Assembly (NCBI GenBank): GCA_035541875.1 | Contig: DATKML010000025.1 | Span: 1 to 64,000, forward strand | From: JAJPHI01 sp035541875 | GTDB taxonomy: Bacteria > Desulfobacterota > Binatia > Binatales > Binataceae | Length of the DNA stretch: 64,000 nucleotides | Reading direction: 5' to 3' | Shown here: positions 1-7,737 of the stretch, in pieces | Position numbering within the stretch: position 1 is the first letter of the stretch | Layout: every line of letters begins with the position of its first letter | Translations under genes and position numbers: made by a program | The notes under the pieces: model-generated | The model's database searches: none | Seen by the model: the letters and a program-made list of their open reading frames with translations, nothing else | Told to the model about the DNA's origin: nothing

Positions 1-228
1 TGCCGGTGCCGCTGGTGCTTTGACTTCAGCCTCCGTCTTGATCACCTTAATCTCGCCTTTGAGTTCCTTGATCTCCTGCTGAAGTTCCAGCACTTGCTGC
101 TTCAGCTCCGCGGAGTCATCGGAACTCCCCCCGGCCGCCCAGGCGACCCCTCCCGAGCCCAACGCGATGGCCAGCCCTAGCGAAGCCAACCGCGCTGGGA
201 TCGAACGATAATCCCTTCCTATTCTCAT
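1..228 (-). CDS. Exported coiled-coil protein, N-terminal part only
   Basis: The first 76 codons of a minus-strand gene run off the window edge. The start ATG at 228 is preceded by an AGGAAGAG ribosome site. Residues 1-35 look like a signal peptide: Arg-rich start, hydrophobic LASLGLAIALGSGG, then AWAAG. From about residue 40 a Glu/Lys/Gln/Leu heptad stretch (LKQQVLELQQEIKELKGEI) predicts a short coiled coil, followed by Ala/Pro. This N-terminal layout is common in trimeric outer-membrane porins and other envelope proteins, but the body is missing, so no function is assigned. Confidence 0.6.
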   Translation of the reverse strand, partial: MRIGRDYRSIPARLASLGLAIALGSGGVAWAAGGSSDDSAELKQQVLELQQEIKELKGEIKVIKTEAEVKAPAAPA

Positions 229-426
229 GCCTCTTCCTTTCCCGGCGACTCACAGATCGTCCGGTTGCTTTTGCCAGAGCGGCAGACGCACTACTCCCGT
301 TGCCGCGCCGACAATGCTTCAAGTTCTATGCCGCGCTGCCATACGTAAATCGTCGTAGTTGGCACGTCCGATTGCCCAATCAGCGAGCATTCGCTGATCA
401 TCTGCGCTTAATCTTTTGGCAACAGA

Positions 427-460
427 CCAAAAAAGAAGAGGGTCCGTGGGGACCCTCTTC
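427..460 (-). terminator. Rho-independent terminator of the APC permease gene
   Basis: A perfect 11-bp stem (435-445 with 450-460) closes a 4-base loop. Read on the minus strand it is followed by a T-rich run (complement of the A tract at 429-434). It lies about 40 bases past the permease stop codon and fits an intrinsic terminator for it. Confidence 0.85.
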
Positions 461-497
461 CGAAGTGCAATGCTGCACGTCATTGCTAAGTGAAAGG

Positions 498-2153
498 TTA
501 AGCCGGTTTGGCGACGAGAATCGTATCCTTGCCTTTCTTTTTGGAGTTGCGAGCGAAGTAGATCGCGCCGTAGACACCCCAGACCACCGAGAAGCCCAGT
601 GCCAGAAGGGGTTCTTTCGCGCTACCCAGACCCTCGATCGGTCCGATGACATAGAAGGCGAGGCAGGCGAAGTTCGCGATCGCACCGAACACCGGAACTA
701 CCATGTGCTTGAAGCCGTGGAACTCGTGATGCTCCTTGAAAGCCACGATACAAATGATGTTCGTCAGGCCGTAGAGCACGAAGGTACCGAAGTTGGACAG
801 CAGCGTTACCAGCAAGAGGCCGTTGGGCAAAGCCGAGAGGCTCGCATTCGAACTCATCCCCAGCGCATACCAAACATTGTGGGGTAAGGTAGCGATCGTC
901 TTGTCATCGGGAGCGACCGAGCCGCTGAAGAAGAACAGCGCGGCGAAAGCTCCCAGCACTGCTGATATCGTTGCTAGCACCCAGATTGCGCGATGCGGTG
1001 TCAGATTATCGCCGTGCAGGAAGCCGAAGTGCTCCGGCACCTCTTCGTCCCGGCCCATCGCATAGGTGACGCGCGCGCCGGTGTTGATACAGCTCAGCGT
1101 TGTACCAATCAGCGCCAGGAAGACCGTGAAGGCTTCGATCAGCATGAAGGCTTGGCCGTGACCACCGAGCAGCGTGTTGCCGACGATGACCATCATATCG
1201 CCGATCGGAGCAGCCGAACCCTTCGCATCGTTCAGGCTGTACGCGCTGTTCATAAAGTAGTTGGCCGCGAAGTACTCGATCAGGTAGCAGATAAGCCCCT
1301 GGATGGTCAGCGAGAGAAGAACGCCGCGCGGAATATCCTTCTTGGGGTTCTTGGCTTCTTCGCCCAGCGCGGTGACCGACTCGAAGCCGACGAGCAGCAG
1401 AATCGCGATCGTTGCCTGGAGCATCGTCCAGCTCATGTTGTGCGGTGCGATTACCGATAAGGCGTTCGGATGTGCGGGCGCATCGCCACTCAGCGAGTAG
1501 TGCAGGATCTTGCTGGTGCCATCGAGAGCCATGCCGGTCGAACCCTCGGGATGACCGAGCCGATAGGCGATCGCCAAAGCAGCAAAAAACAACAATGCGA
1601 CGATCTGTATGACGTTGATGGCTAAGTTAACACCGGTCGAACCGTTCACGCCCTGAAAGGCGATGTAAGCGATCAGGTAGGAGAAGACGATCGCGACCAA
1701 CGCCATAAAGACCGGTCCGGGGATCGTCGCGTTCATCATGCTCGGGGCCAGCGTGCCGAAGATGTAGCCGACAAGGACTCCCATCGTCGCGACCATCACC
1801 CCGGGATAAACCCAGTAATACAGGTGCGACGACCAACCGATTACGAACTTGGCGATTCGAGAAAAGCGATAGGCATTTGTCGTATTGAGGAACGCTTGCT
1901 CGGCGAAAAGATAGGAACTACCTGCTCCCGGATAGAGCTTCGCCAGTTCCGAATACGAGATCGCCGTCGCGTAAGCCAGCATCAGCGCGACAAAGATGCC
2001 TGCCCACATCGCCAGTCCCGATGGCGCGACATAACCAGCCTGGATGACGAACGTGATCCAAAGAAACGCGCCGGGCGCTATCAGCGCCATCGCGTTAACG
2101 GTGACGCCGGTCAGCCCGAGCGTCGCTTTCATTTTTGGGGCTTCTTCAGCCAT
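498..2153 (-). CDS. APC-superfamily amino acid/polyamine permease
   Basis: 551-residue integral membrane protein with about 12 predicted hydrophobic segments, probably importing or exchanging an amino acid or related amine across the inner membrane. The family signature lies in the first helix (GVTVNAMALIAPGAFLWITF) and a YPGAGSSYLF segment follows helix 2. A GFESVTALGEEAKNPKKDIP motif, typical of the cytoplasmic loop of APC transporters, sits near residue 260. The ATG at 2153 is chosen because AGGAGG lies directly upstream; an in-frame codon 21 residues earlier would lack this site. The substrate cannot be told from sequence. The gene stands alone, divergent from the cyclase gene. Confidence 0.85.
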   Translation of the reverse strand: MAEEAPKMKATLGLTGVTVNAMALIAPGAFLWITFVIQAGYVAPSGLAMWAGIFVALMLAYATAISYSELAKLYPGAGSSYLFAEQAFLNTTNAYRFSRIAKFVIGWSSHLYYWVYPGVMVATMGVLVGYIFGTLAPSMMNATIPGPVFMALVAIVFSYLIAYIAFQGVNGSTGVNLAINVIQIVALLFFAALAIAYRLGHPEGSTGMALDGTSKILHYSLSGDAPAHPNALSVIAPHNMSWTMLQATIAILLLVGFESVTALGEEAKNPKKDIPRGVLLSLTIQGLICYLIEYFAANYFMNSAYSLNDAKGSAAPIGDMMVIVGNTLLGGHGQAFMLIEAFTVFLALIGTTLSCINTGARVTYAMGRDEEVPEHFGFLHGDNLTPHRAIWVLATISAVLGAFAALFFFSGSVAPDDKTIATLPHNVWYALGMSSNASLSALPNGLLLVTLLSNFGTFVLYGLTNIICIVAFKEHHEFHGFKHMVVPVFGAIANFACLAFYVIGPIEGLGSAKEPLLALGFSVVWGVYGAIYFARNSKKKGKDTILVAKPA

Positions 2154-2565
2154 TTTTCCTCCTGCCGGTCGTGTTGGGGGGTGAGACACGAGCCGCAGGG
2201 CCGAATTGCAAGCCAAATGCCATCAAAAATGCAGCCTGTAGAGAGCCGTTCGACGTATTGGCTGCTTGCCGCGTAGACATCCGCCTAAAGTTTGACCACC
2301 CATTTACGTATCGATCGGACGGGGTGGCTGACCGGGTGGCTTTAGCGACAGTTTGCATATGAAGCCGCCACTAACCATCTGTTTGAGCTAATTTACCTCG
2401 CTAGCAGCGTCCGGAATCACTCTCTCTGGAAAGTCCCGAAATTGCTTCGAGACCCTTTCGGTTTGATTGGCCGAAGTTGCGCGAGAAGTGCTATACGAAG
2501 CTGCGAGCAAGGGCCAAACCGGCCCGCTTCCTTTCAATTATCGAAGCGCCACGGGAGGTGCATTC
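2154..2565. other. Divergent intergenic region between permease and cyclase genes
   Basis: About 410 bases separate the two divergent starts. It should hold promoters in both directions, but I see no hexamer pair with good spacing, no clear operator palindrome and no conserved small gene. The open frame entering the cyclase gene from upstream has no ribosome site before 2551. Confidence 0.5.
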
Positions 2566-3477
2566 ATGGCTGCACGGCTGACTAAAGATCAGGTCAACGG
2601 GATTTTCGAGCAGATCAGTAACTGGGGTAAGTGGGGTAAGGACGATCAGCGCGGCGCGCTCAATTACATCACTAGCGAGAAACGCGCCTCGGCAGCGAAA
2701 TACGCAAAGGCGGGCGAAGCGGTTTCATGCGCTCAGCCGCTCGCGACCAAGCCGGGTCCGGACGTAACGCAGCCGGTCCAGCACATGATGCTCCACGTCG
2801 GTGCACCGGTTGCTGCGCTCGATTATTTCGGGATCGCGTCGCACGGCTTTGCGATTACCCATCTCGATGCGCTCTGCCACGTCTTCTGGCAGGGCAAAAT
2901 GTATAACGGTTACGCTGCCCGCGAAGTTACTCCTGCTGGCGCGCGCAAGTGCGCAATCGACGTGACCCGCGACGGTATCGTCAGCAAGGGCGTGCTGCTC
3001 GATATCCCCAAACTCAAGAAGGTCGACTTTCTCGAACCGGGCGACGCTATCTATCCGGAAGTTCTCGATGCGGCCGAGAAGGCTCACGGCGCTCGCGTCG
3101 AAGAAGGCGATATCCTGCTGATTCGCACGGGGCGTCATCTGCGCGCCAAGGTGAAGGGTGCATGGGCCGCGCGGCGCGAAGGTCTCGCGGGTCTCGATGC
3201 GGCCTGCTTGCCGTGGCTCCACGAGCGCAAGATCGCGCTGCTGGGATGTGACGGCGTGAGCGATTGCACGCCGAGTCACTACGCTCCTGAGCACGAGATG
3301 CCGGTGCATGTTGGCACGCTCGTGATGATGGGAGTGCATCTGCTCGACAACGCCGATCTCGAAGCGCTCTCGACGGCGTGCGCGAAGCATAATCGCTACG
3401 AATTTCTTTTCACGATGGCGCCGCTCATCCTTGAGCGCGGCACGGCATCGCCGGTAAATCCGATCGCACTACTCTAG
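2566..3477 (+). CDS. Cyclase-family metal-dependent hydrolase, copy 1
   Basis: 303-residue member of the putative cyclase family (PF04199), whose known members include kynurenine formamidase and isatin hydrolase. The metal-binding motif is visible near residue 110 as THLDALCHVF, with a following GKMYNGY segment. The ATG at 2566 follows GGGAGG by 8 bases. The next gene is a clear paralogue, sharing the N-terminal NWGKWGKDD.RGALNYIT block, the LLIRTGR block and the C-terminal LERGTASPVNPIAL block, so this is a tandem duplication. The substrate is unknown; cyclic amides or esters are plausible given the family. Confidence 0.85.
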   Translation: MAARLTKDQVNGIFEQISNWGKWGKDDQRGALNYITSEKRASAAKYAKAGEAVSCAQPLATKPGPDVTQPVQHMMLHVGAPVAALDYFGIASHGFAITHLDALCHVFWQGKMYNGYAAREVTPAGARKCAIDVTRDGIVSKGVLLDIPKLKKVDFLEPGDAIYPEVLDAAEKAHGARVEEGDILLIRTGRHLRAKVKGAWAARREGLAGLDAACLPWLHERKIALLGCDGVSDCTPSHYAPEHEMPVHVGTLVMMGVHLLDNADLEALSTACAKHNRYEFLFTMAPLILERGTASPVNPIALL

Positions 3478-3478
3478 A

Positions 3479-3530
3479 GTCATCCTGAGCCGGCGAGCGG
3501 AAACGCGAGCCGTGTCGAAGGATCTGCGCG
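3479..3530. repeat. Dispersed GTCATCCTGAGC repeat
   Basis: Begins GTCATCCTGAGC and ends near TCGAAGGATCTGCGCG, between the two cyclase genes. It matches other intergenic copies in this window at 6292, 6725, 48773 and 56331 in its first 12 bases and in the GAAG.ATC element. Confidence 0.6.
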
Positions 3531-3565
3531 AAGCGATTCAAACAACTGCTGAAAGGACGACGATA

Positions 3566-4492
3566 ATGGCCAAACCAACCGAAGCCGAACTTAAAGGGCT
3601 TTTCGAAAAGTGCAGCAACTGGGGTAAGTGGGGCAAGGACGATGAGCGCGGCGCCCTGAATTACATCACGGCGAAGAAGCGGGCCGCCGCCGCGAAGCTG
3701 GTCCAGACTGGCGAGGCAGTGTCGCTCGCCCTGCCCCTCGCAACGATCCCTGCGCCCGACAATCCGACGCCGGTTATGCATCTGGTGCAGCAGGCCGGCT
3801 ATGATTCGCACGATCTGCCGCTGCTGCCTTACGCGGCTGACTACTTTGCGATCGCGCCGCACGGCGTCGCGAATACCCATCTTGATGCGCTCTGCCACGT
3901 CTTTTATCAGGGCAAGATGTACAACGGTTACGACGCGAGCGAGGTTGGATCGCAGGGCGCGAAGAAGTGCGCCATCGACGTGACGAGCGGTGGCATCATC
4001 AGCCGCGGCGTGTTGCTCGATATCCCCAAGCTCAAGAAGGTCGATTGGCTCGAAAACAGCACGCCTATTTCATCGAGCGATCTCGAAGCTGCCGAGAAGA
4101 ATCACGGACTCAAAGTCGAGGAAGGCGATGTTCTTTTGATTCGCACCGGTCGTGCGAAGCTGCGCAAGGCCAAAGGCGGATGGGATGCGCTGCACGAAGG
4201 GATGGCCGGACTCGATACGACCTGCCTCTCATGGCTGCACGAGCGAAAGATCGCGGTGCTTGGTTCCGATGGTATCAGTGACGTGGTGCCGAGCGGCTAC
4301 ACCAGTCAGGCGTTGCCGATTCACGTATGCACGCTCGTGATGATGGGGGTCCACCTGATCGATAACGCCGATCTCGATGCGCTCTCTGAGGCCTGCGCGC
4401 GAAACAAGCGTTACGAGTTCCAGTTTGTGATGGCCCCGCTGATCCTGAATCGTGGTACGGCGTCGCCGGTGAATCCGATCGCGCTGTTCTAG
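3566..4492 (+). CDS. Cyclase-family metal-dependent hydrolase, copy 2
   Basis: 308-residue paralogue of the preceding gene with the same THLDALCHVF metal site (near residue 115) and conserved LLIRTGR and HERKIAVLGSDG blocks. It carries a slightly longer loop around residues 70-90 (HDLPLLPYAADYFAI) than copy 1. The ATG at 3566 is preceded by GAAAGGA; an upstream in-frame ATG at 3512 falls inside the dispersed repeat and is rejected. Being tandem with copy 1 and close to an amidohydrolase gene suggests a ring- or amide-opening catabolic theme, but no substrate can be named. Confidence 0.85.
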   Translation: MAKPTEAELKGLFEKCSNWGKWGKDDERGALNYITAKKRAAAAKLVQTGEAVSLALPLATIPAPDNPTPVMHLVQQAGYDSHDLPLLPYAADYFAIAPHGVANTHLDALCHVFYQGKMYNGYDASEVGSQGAKKCAIDVTSGGIISRGVLLDIPKLKKVDWLENSTPISSSDLEAAEKNHGLKVEEGDVLLIRTGRAKLRKAKGGWDALHEGMAGLDTTCLSWLHERKIAVLGSDGISDVVPSGYTSQALPIHVCTLVMMGVHLIDNADLDALSEACARNKRYEFQFVMAPLILNRGTASPVNPIALF

Positions 4493-4562
4493 TAAAAGTA
4501 CAGTTAAAGTTGGACGATTCGTATACTCTATCGGCACCAGTCTTGATGTCGGAGGAGGGTGT

Positions 4563-5042
4563 ATGAACTTCAAGGTAATTGCTTCCGCGACGACGACTCT
4601 CGTTTTGCTGGGCTTCGTCGTCCTCTCGTCAGCCAAGGCTCAGGTCGGAGCGGCCCCGCCACCGCCCAATAAGCATCACGGCGAGGTGTGGGAGTGGTAT
4701 CAGGGTGAAAAGGGTCATTGGCGCCAGGACAAGCACAATGGTGAGTGGCATTGGTTCGGCGCCAAGGAACATGGGGAGCATCACGAGCACGAAGAGACCG
4801 CTCAGGAGAACGGCCCATGGGAGTGGTATCAGGGTCACAAGGGTCACTGGCAGAAAGAGCACGGTGGATGGTCCTTCCACACGCCTGAGCTGGTCTGTAA
4901 CAACGCGGGTAAGAACTGTCGCAGCGGTGGCGTTATCCCTCCCAATGGCGAGGGGATGGTGAGTGCGAAGAACCCGAAATGGTTCTGGCACTGCGATGAG
5001 GACGGCCATCATTGCGACTGGGCGAAACGCCCCGGGATGTAA
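4563..5042 (+). CDS. Small exported His/Trp-rich repeat protein
   Basis: 159-residue protein with a clear signal peptide (hydrophobic residues 5-23, cleavage likely after AKA at about residue 26). The mature part is extremely rich in His, Trp, Gly and Glu and holds two imperfect repeats beginning WEWYQG.KGHW (residues about 43 and 86), separated by a HGEHHEHEE run. The C-terminal third has four Cys (CNNAGKNC and a later HCDEDGHHC). The residue make-up would suit metal binding or a structural surface role, but I do not recognise a family. The start has GGAGGAGGG upstream. It sits alone between the cyclase and amidohydrolase genes. Confidence 0.7.
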   Translation: MNFKVIASATTTLVLLGFVVLSSAKAQVGAAPPPPNKHHGEVWEWYQGEKGHWRQDKHNGEWHWFGAKEHGEHHEHEETAQENGPWEWYQGHKGHWQKEHGGWSFHTPELVCNNAGKNCRSGGVIPPNGEGMVSAKNPKWFWHCDEDGHHCDWAKRPGM

Positions 5043-5076
5043 TCCGATACTGATTGAGACCTAAACGGAGAGCGCG

Positions 5077-6276
5077 ATGGCAAATGCTGACGCAAAGGTA
5101 ATCGACGCTGACGGACATATTCTCGAGCCGCCGGATCTCTGGGAGAAATACCTCGAGGCCAAGTATCGTCCCGACGCGATCCGCTTACCTATCGGCGACG
5201 ACGGGTACGAGTACCTCGAAGTCGCCGGCCATCGCGCGAAAACCGTTGCGCAGGGACAACTCGGTTCACTCGGCGGGATGGGCAAACAGGTCGAGGAGGC
5301 CACCCGCCGCCGCGAGCAGGCCGTCAACGCGGGCAAGGCCGAGTCGCTGCGCTATGCTAAGCCCAAGCCTGAAGATACTTATCTGCGCGGCGCGGCCTTC
5401 GGCACGATGGGTATGAAGGAGCGGATCGAACTGCTTGATCGCGAGCAGATGGCGACCTCGATTCTCTATCCGACCCTCGGTCTGTTGTGGGAGGCGGAGA
5501 CCGATAATGTCGAACTCTCCTCGGCCTACGCCCGCGCCTACAACCGATGGATCGCGGATTTCTGCCGCGATTCGGGCGGACGGCTGATCCCGATCGCGCA
5601 TATCTCCCTTGGCGATCCGGATGAGGCGGCGCGGGAACTGGAGCGAGCGGTCAAAGACGGATGCCGCGGAGCCTTCGTCGCACCGTTCACGATCTCAAAG
5701 CGTCCGCACGGCGATTCGGCGCACGATCGTTTCTTCGCAGTCGCACAGGATTGCAACGTTCCCGTCGCGATCCATCCGACGACTGAACCCGCCGCGCTTG
5801 GTATCCATCATCGCGACAACGGTTTCGGCTGGGCCGCCTGGTACTACGACATGTTCGCAGGCCAGCCGGTGCAGCATGCCTTTGCGACCTTCTTTCAGCT
5901 CGGCGTCTTCGATCGTTTTCCCAAGTTGAAGGTAGTCGTGCTCGAAGCGGGAGCCGGATGGATCGGCTATTTCCTCGATCGCGCCGATGCGATCTTTACC
6001 GGCACGCCGATCGCGCAGACGGTGCGGCTCAAGGAGAAGCCATCCTACTACTTCAAGGAGCGATGCTACATTTCGGCCGATCCCGACGAGCGCACGATCG
6101 CGGGCCTGATGACCCATGTGGGTGAGGACAAGTTTTTCTGGGCGAGTGACTATCCCCATCCGGACCATCCGGGGAACTACCTCGAAGAGTTACAGGGACT
6201 GGTCGCTCCGATGACCGAATCCGGCCGCAGAGGGATTCTCGGGGCCAACGTCGCAAAGGCTTACGGGTTGAGCTGA
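5077..6276 (+). CDS. Amidohydrolase-2 family metal-dependent hydrolase
   Basis: 399-residue TIM-barrel enzyme of the amidohydrolase 2 group (PF04909), related to decarboxylases such as ACMSD and o-pyrocatechuate decarboxylase. The DADGHILEPPDLWEKYL start replaces the usual HxH with the DxDGH form found in many environmental members. A later His (VAIHPTTEP near 230) and the metal-site Asp in FWASDYPHPDH (near 348) are present. The ATG has GGAGAG upstream. The family includes hydrolytic and decarboxylating enzymes, so the reaction is open; proximity to the cyclase pair suggests a shared catabolic role. Confidence 0.85.
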   Translation: MANADAKVIDADGHILEPPDLWEKYLEAKYRPDAIRLPIGDDGYEYLEVAGHRAKTVAQGQLGSLGGMGKQVEEATRRREQAVNAGKAESLRYAKPKPEDTYLRGAAFGTMGMKERIELLDREQMATSILYPTLGLLWEAETDNVELSSAYARAYNRWIADFCRDSGGRLIPIAHISLGDPDEAARELERAVKDGCRGAFVAPFTISKRPHGDSAHDRFFAVAQDCNVPVAIHPTTEPAALGIHHRDNGFGWAAWYYDMFAGQPVQHAFATFFQLGVFDRFPKLKVVVLEAGAGWIGYFLDRADAIFTGTPIAQTVRLKEKPSYYFKERCYISADPDERTIAGLMTHVGEDKFFWASDYPHPDHPGNYLEELQGLVAPMTESGRRGILGANVAKAYGLS

Positions 6277-6291
6277 CAGCCAGAGATAATT

Positions 6292-6770
6292 CTGTCATTC
6301 GGAGACGAGTCCCCGAGCCGAAGAATCTCGCGGCTTCCTCAGGCCGCTATACGGACGTTCCACGGCCTTGCTCAGGTCCGTTCGTCGGTCAGATCGCGCC
6401 ACTCGGGATTAATGCTTTCTATCAAACGAATCTTGGCGCCCGCGACATCCCCTTGATCTGTTTCCCGCGGGCATTGCATCGCGGATATCTGAGAACTGTT
6501 CGAAATAGACTAACTGCTTCAGACTATATCGCGCAGTGAAGCCGCTGGGTCGGCCCGCTTTATGTTCACTCACTCTCCGCTCCGGATCATTGGTCACAGG
6601 GTCCAGGCAGGATTACTCATCATGTACACGTAGTAGAGGGCTCCCGAGAGCTCATGGTTTGCTATGCCATGGCTGACTGAGTGCGAGAAAGCAAAGCAGT
6701 GGAACAGATCGACTGTGGCTCAAAGAAGCCGCGAGATTCTTCGGCTCGCCGACTCGCCTCTGAATGACAG
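6292..6770. mobile_element. Inverted-repeat element enclosing a decayed GIY-YIG gene
   Basis: Two 46-base arms, 6292-6337 and 6725-6770, are inverted copies with only about four mismatches. Each begins at its outer edge with CTGTCATTC and contains GAAGAATCTCGCGGCTTC. They enclose about 390 bases that hold a broken GIY-YIG nuclease gene and no other gene. The arms belong to the GTCATTCTGAG repeat family seen elsewhere in the window. The arrangement resembles a small mobile unit, but no target duplication was established. Confidence 0.6.
6372..6640 (-). pseudogene. GIY-YIG endonuclease remnant, frameshifted
   Basis: Read on the minus strand, three blocks of a small single-domain GIY-YIG nuclease can be found in different frames. 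YYVYMMSN lies near 6636-6613, VTNDPERRVSEHKAGR with GFTARYSLKQLVYFEQF at about 6600-6490, and the C-terminal KIRLIESINPEWRDL at about 6430-6385. Intact relatives are about 90 residues and read through all three. At least two frameshifts and a stop codon separate the blocks, so no active protein is expected. It sits inside the inverted repeats at 6292 and 6725. Confidence 0.75.
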
Positions 6771-6784
6771 ATATGGTGCTAGGC

Positions 6785-7327
6785 TTAACTCTTCGCGACG
6801 GTTACCGGAACCTCGAAATGCAGCGACTGGGGCATCTTGCACATATTGTCGTTGCACTCCTGGAATTCGATCGTGCCGGATAGTTTGTAATCGCCCGGCC
6901 CGACGCTCGGCTTGAGTGCCACTTTGCCGGTCGCATCGAACTTACCCGTGTAGACCGGATAGGTCTCGCCCAGCGACTCGAACTTGAGCGGCGTCGGTTT
7001 CGGCATCGTCACCGCCTGATTCTGCAGTAGCTGATCGTCGAATTTGACCTTGGTAGTGGTGAACTCGGTCGGCAGCGGCTCGCCGTAGATATGCCATCCC
7101 AGAGCGACATCGAAGGATACAGTTACACCGACCTGACCGCCGGGCTTGGTCTTCGAGCCCGAGAGCGCGACCTTGGCGGTTACGTCATCGCCCTTAACGA
7201 CTACCGAGGGCGCATCGTCGGCGCGAACTATCGAGGGGAGGAGTGACGCTCCAGTTAGGACCGCGGCGAAGAGCAGAGTCCCTGAGTTCCTGTACTTACG
7301 CATCGGCAATCGTGTCGTCCTCATCAT
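6785..7327 (-). CDS. Exported DsbD N-terminal-domain protein
   Basis: About 180-residue exported protein consisting of a signal peptide (hydrophobic GTLLFAAVLTGASLLPSIVRA) and one domain matching the periplasmic N-terminal immunoglobulin-like domain of DsbD. Visible marks are LGWHIYGEPLPTEF near the start of the domain and the redox pair CNDNMC near the C-terminus. In classical DsbD this domain receives electrons from the membrane core and passes them to DsbC, DsbG or CcmG. Here it is stand-alone; the window's DsbD-like membrane protein at 42845 lacks it. The start is uncertain: 7327 follows GAGAGGTG, but ATGs at 7345, 7324 and 7303 are also in frame. Confidence 0.8.
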   Translation of the reverse strand: MMRTTRLPMRKYRNSGTLLFAAVLTGASLLPSIVRADDAPSVVVKGDDVTAKVALSGSKTKPGGQVGVTVSFDVALGWHIYGEPLPTEFTTTKVKFDDQLLQNQAVTMPKPTPLKFESLGETYPVYTGKFDATGKVALKPSVGPGDYKLSGTIEFQECNDNMCKMPQSLHFEVPVTVAKS

Positions 7328-7400
7328 CGAAACCGCACCTCTCATCTTCCACAATTCCTTCGCGGCTCACCTGCGTCAATCACCTTAGGAATCTGTCTCC

Positions 7401-7705
7401 CTCTAGATCCCTCTCCCCGATGGGAGAGGGTGGAGCGACAGGCCGCAGGCCAGTCGCGAGGGTGCGGGTCGTGAGCCATCAGACTTCGGGATTCTTCGCG
7501 GGGCAGCCACGCGCGAGAATGACATATTATCGATTCGCAGGATTTTTGAGGCCGGGGAGAAGGATCTTAGGAGGAGGCCAGAATCGCCGAACACTTTACG
7601 AGGACGGTCTGTGTCGGATAATCCTTTAGCATTCGACCCTCACCCGCGTGTTCGGCGCAAGGCGCCCAACGCTTCGCCCTCTCCCATCGGGAGCGGGATC
7701 TCAGA
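7401..7705. repeat. Imperfect inverted repeats with CCCTCTCCC hairpins
   Basis: The 410-base gap before leuC holds a hairpin at 7409-7430 (9-bp stem, CCCTCTCCC/GGGAGAGGG) and an inverted related copy at 7677-7697. Each is joined to a degenerate tail containing a CCCTC..CC element (about 7441-7475 and 7638-7665). Between them, around 7483-7530, the minus strand shows a worn GTCATTCT...GCGAAGAATCCCG repeat. No gene is visible. It looks like layered remnants of short repeat elements. Confidence 0.5.
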
Positions 7706-7737
7706 TAGTGAGGAGATCGGGAGGCATTTTCCTTGAC

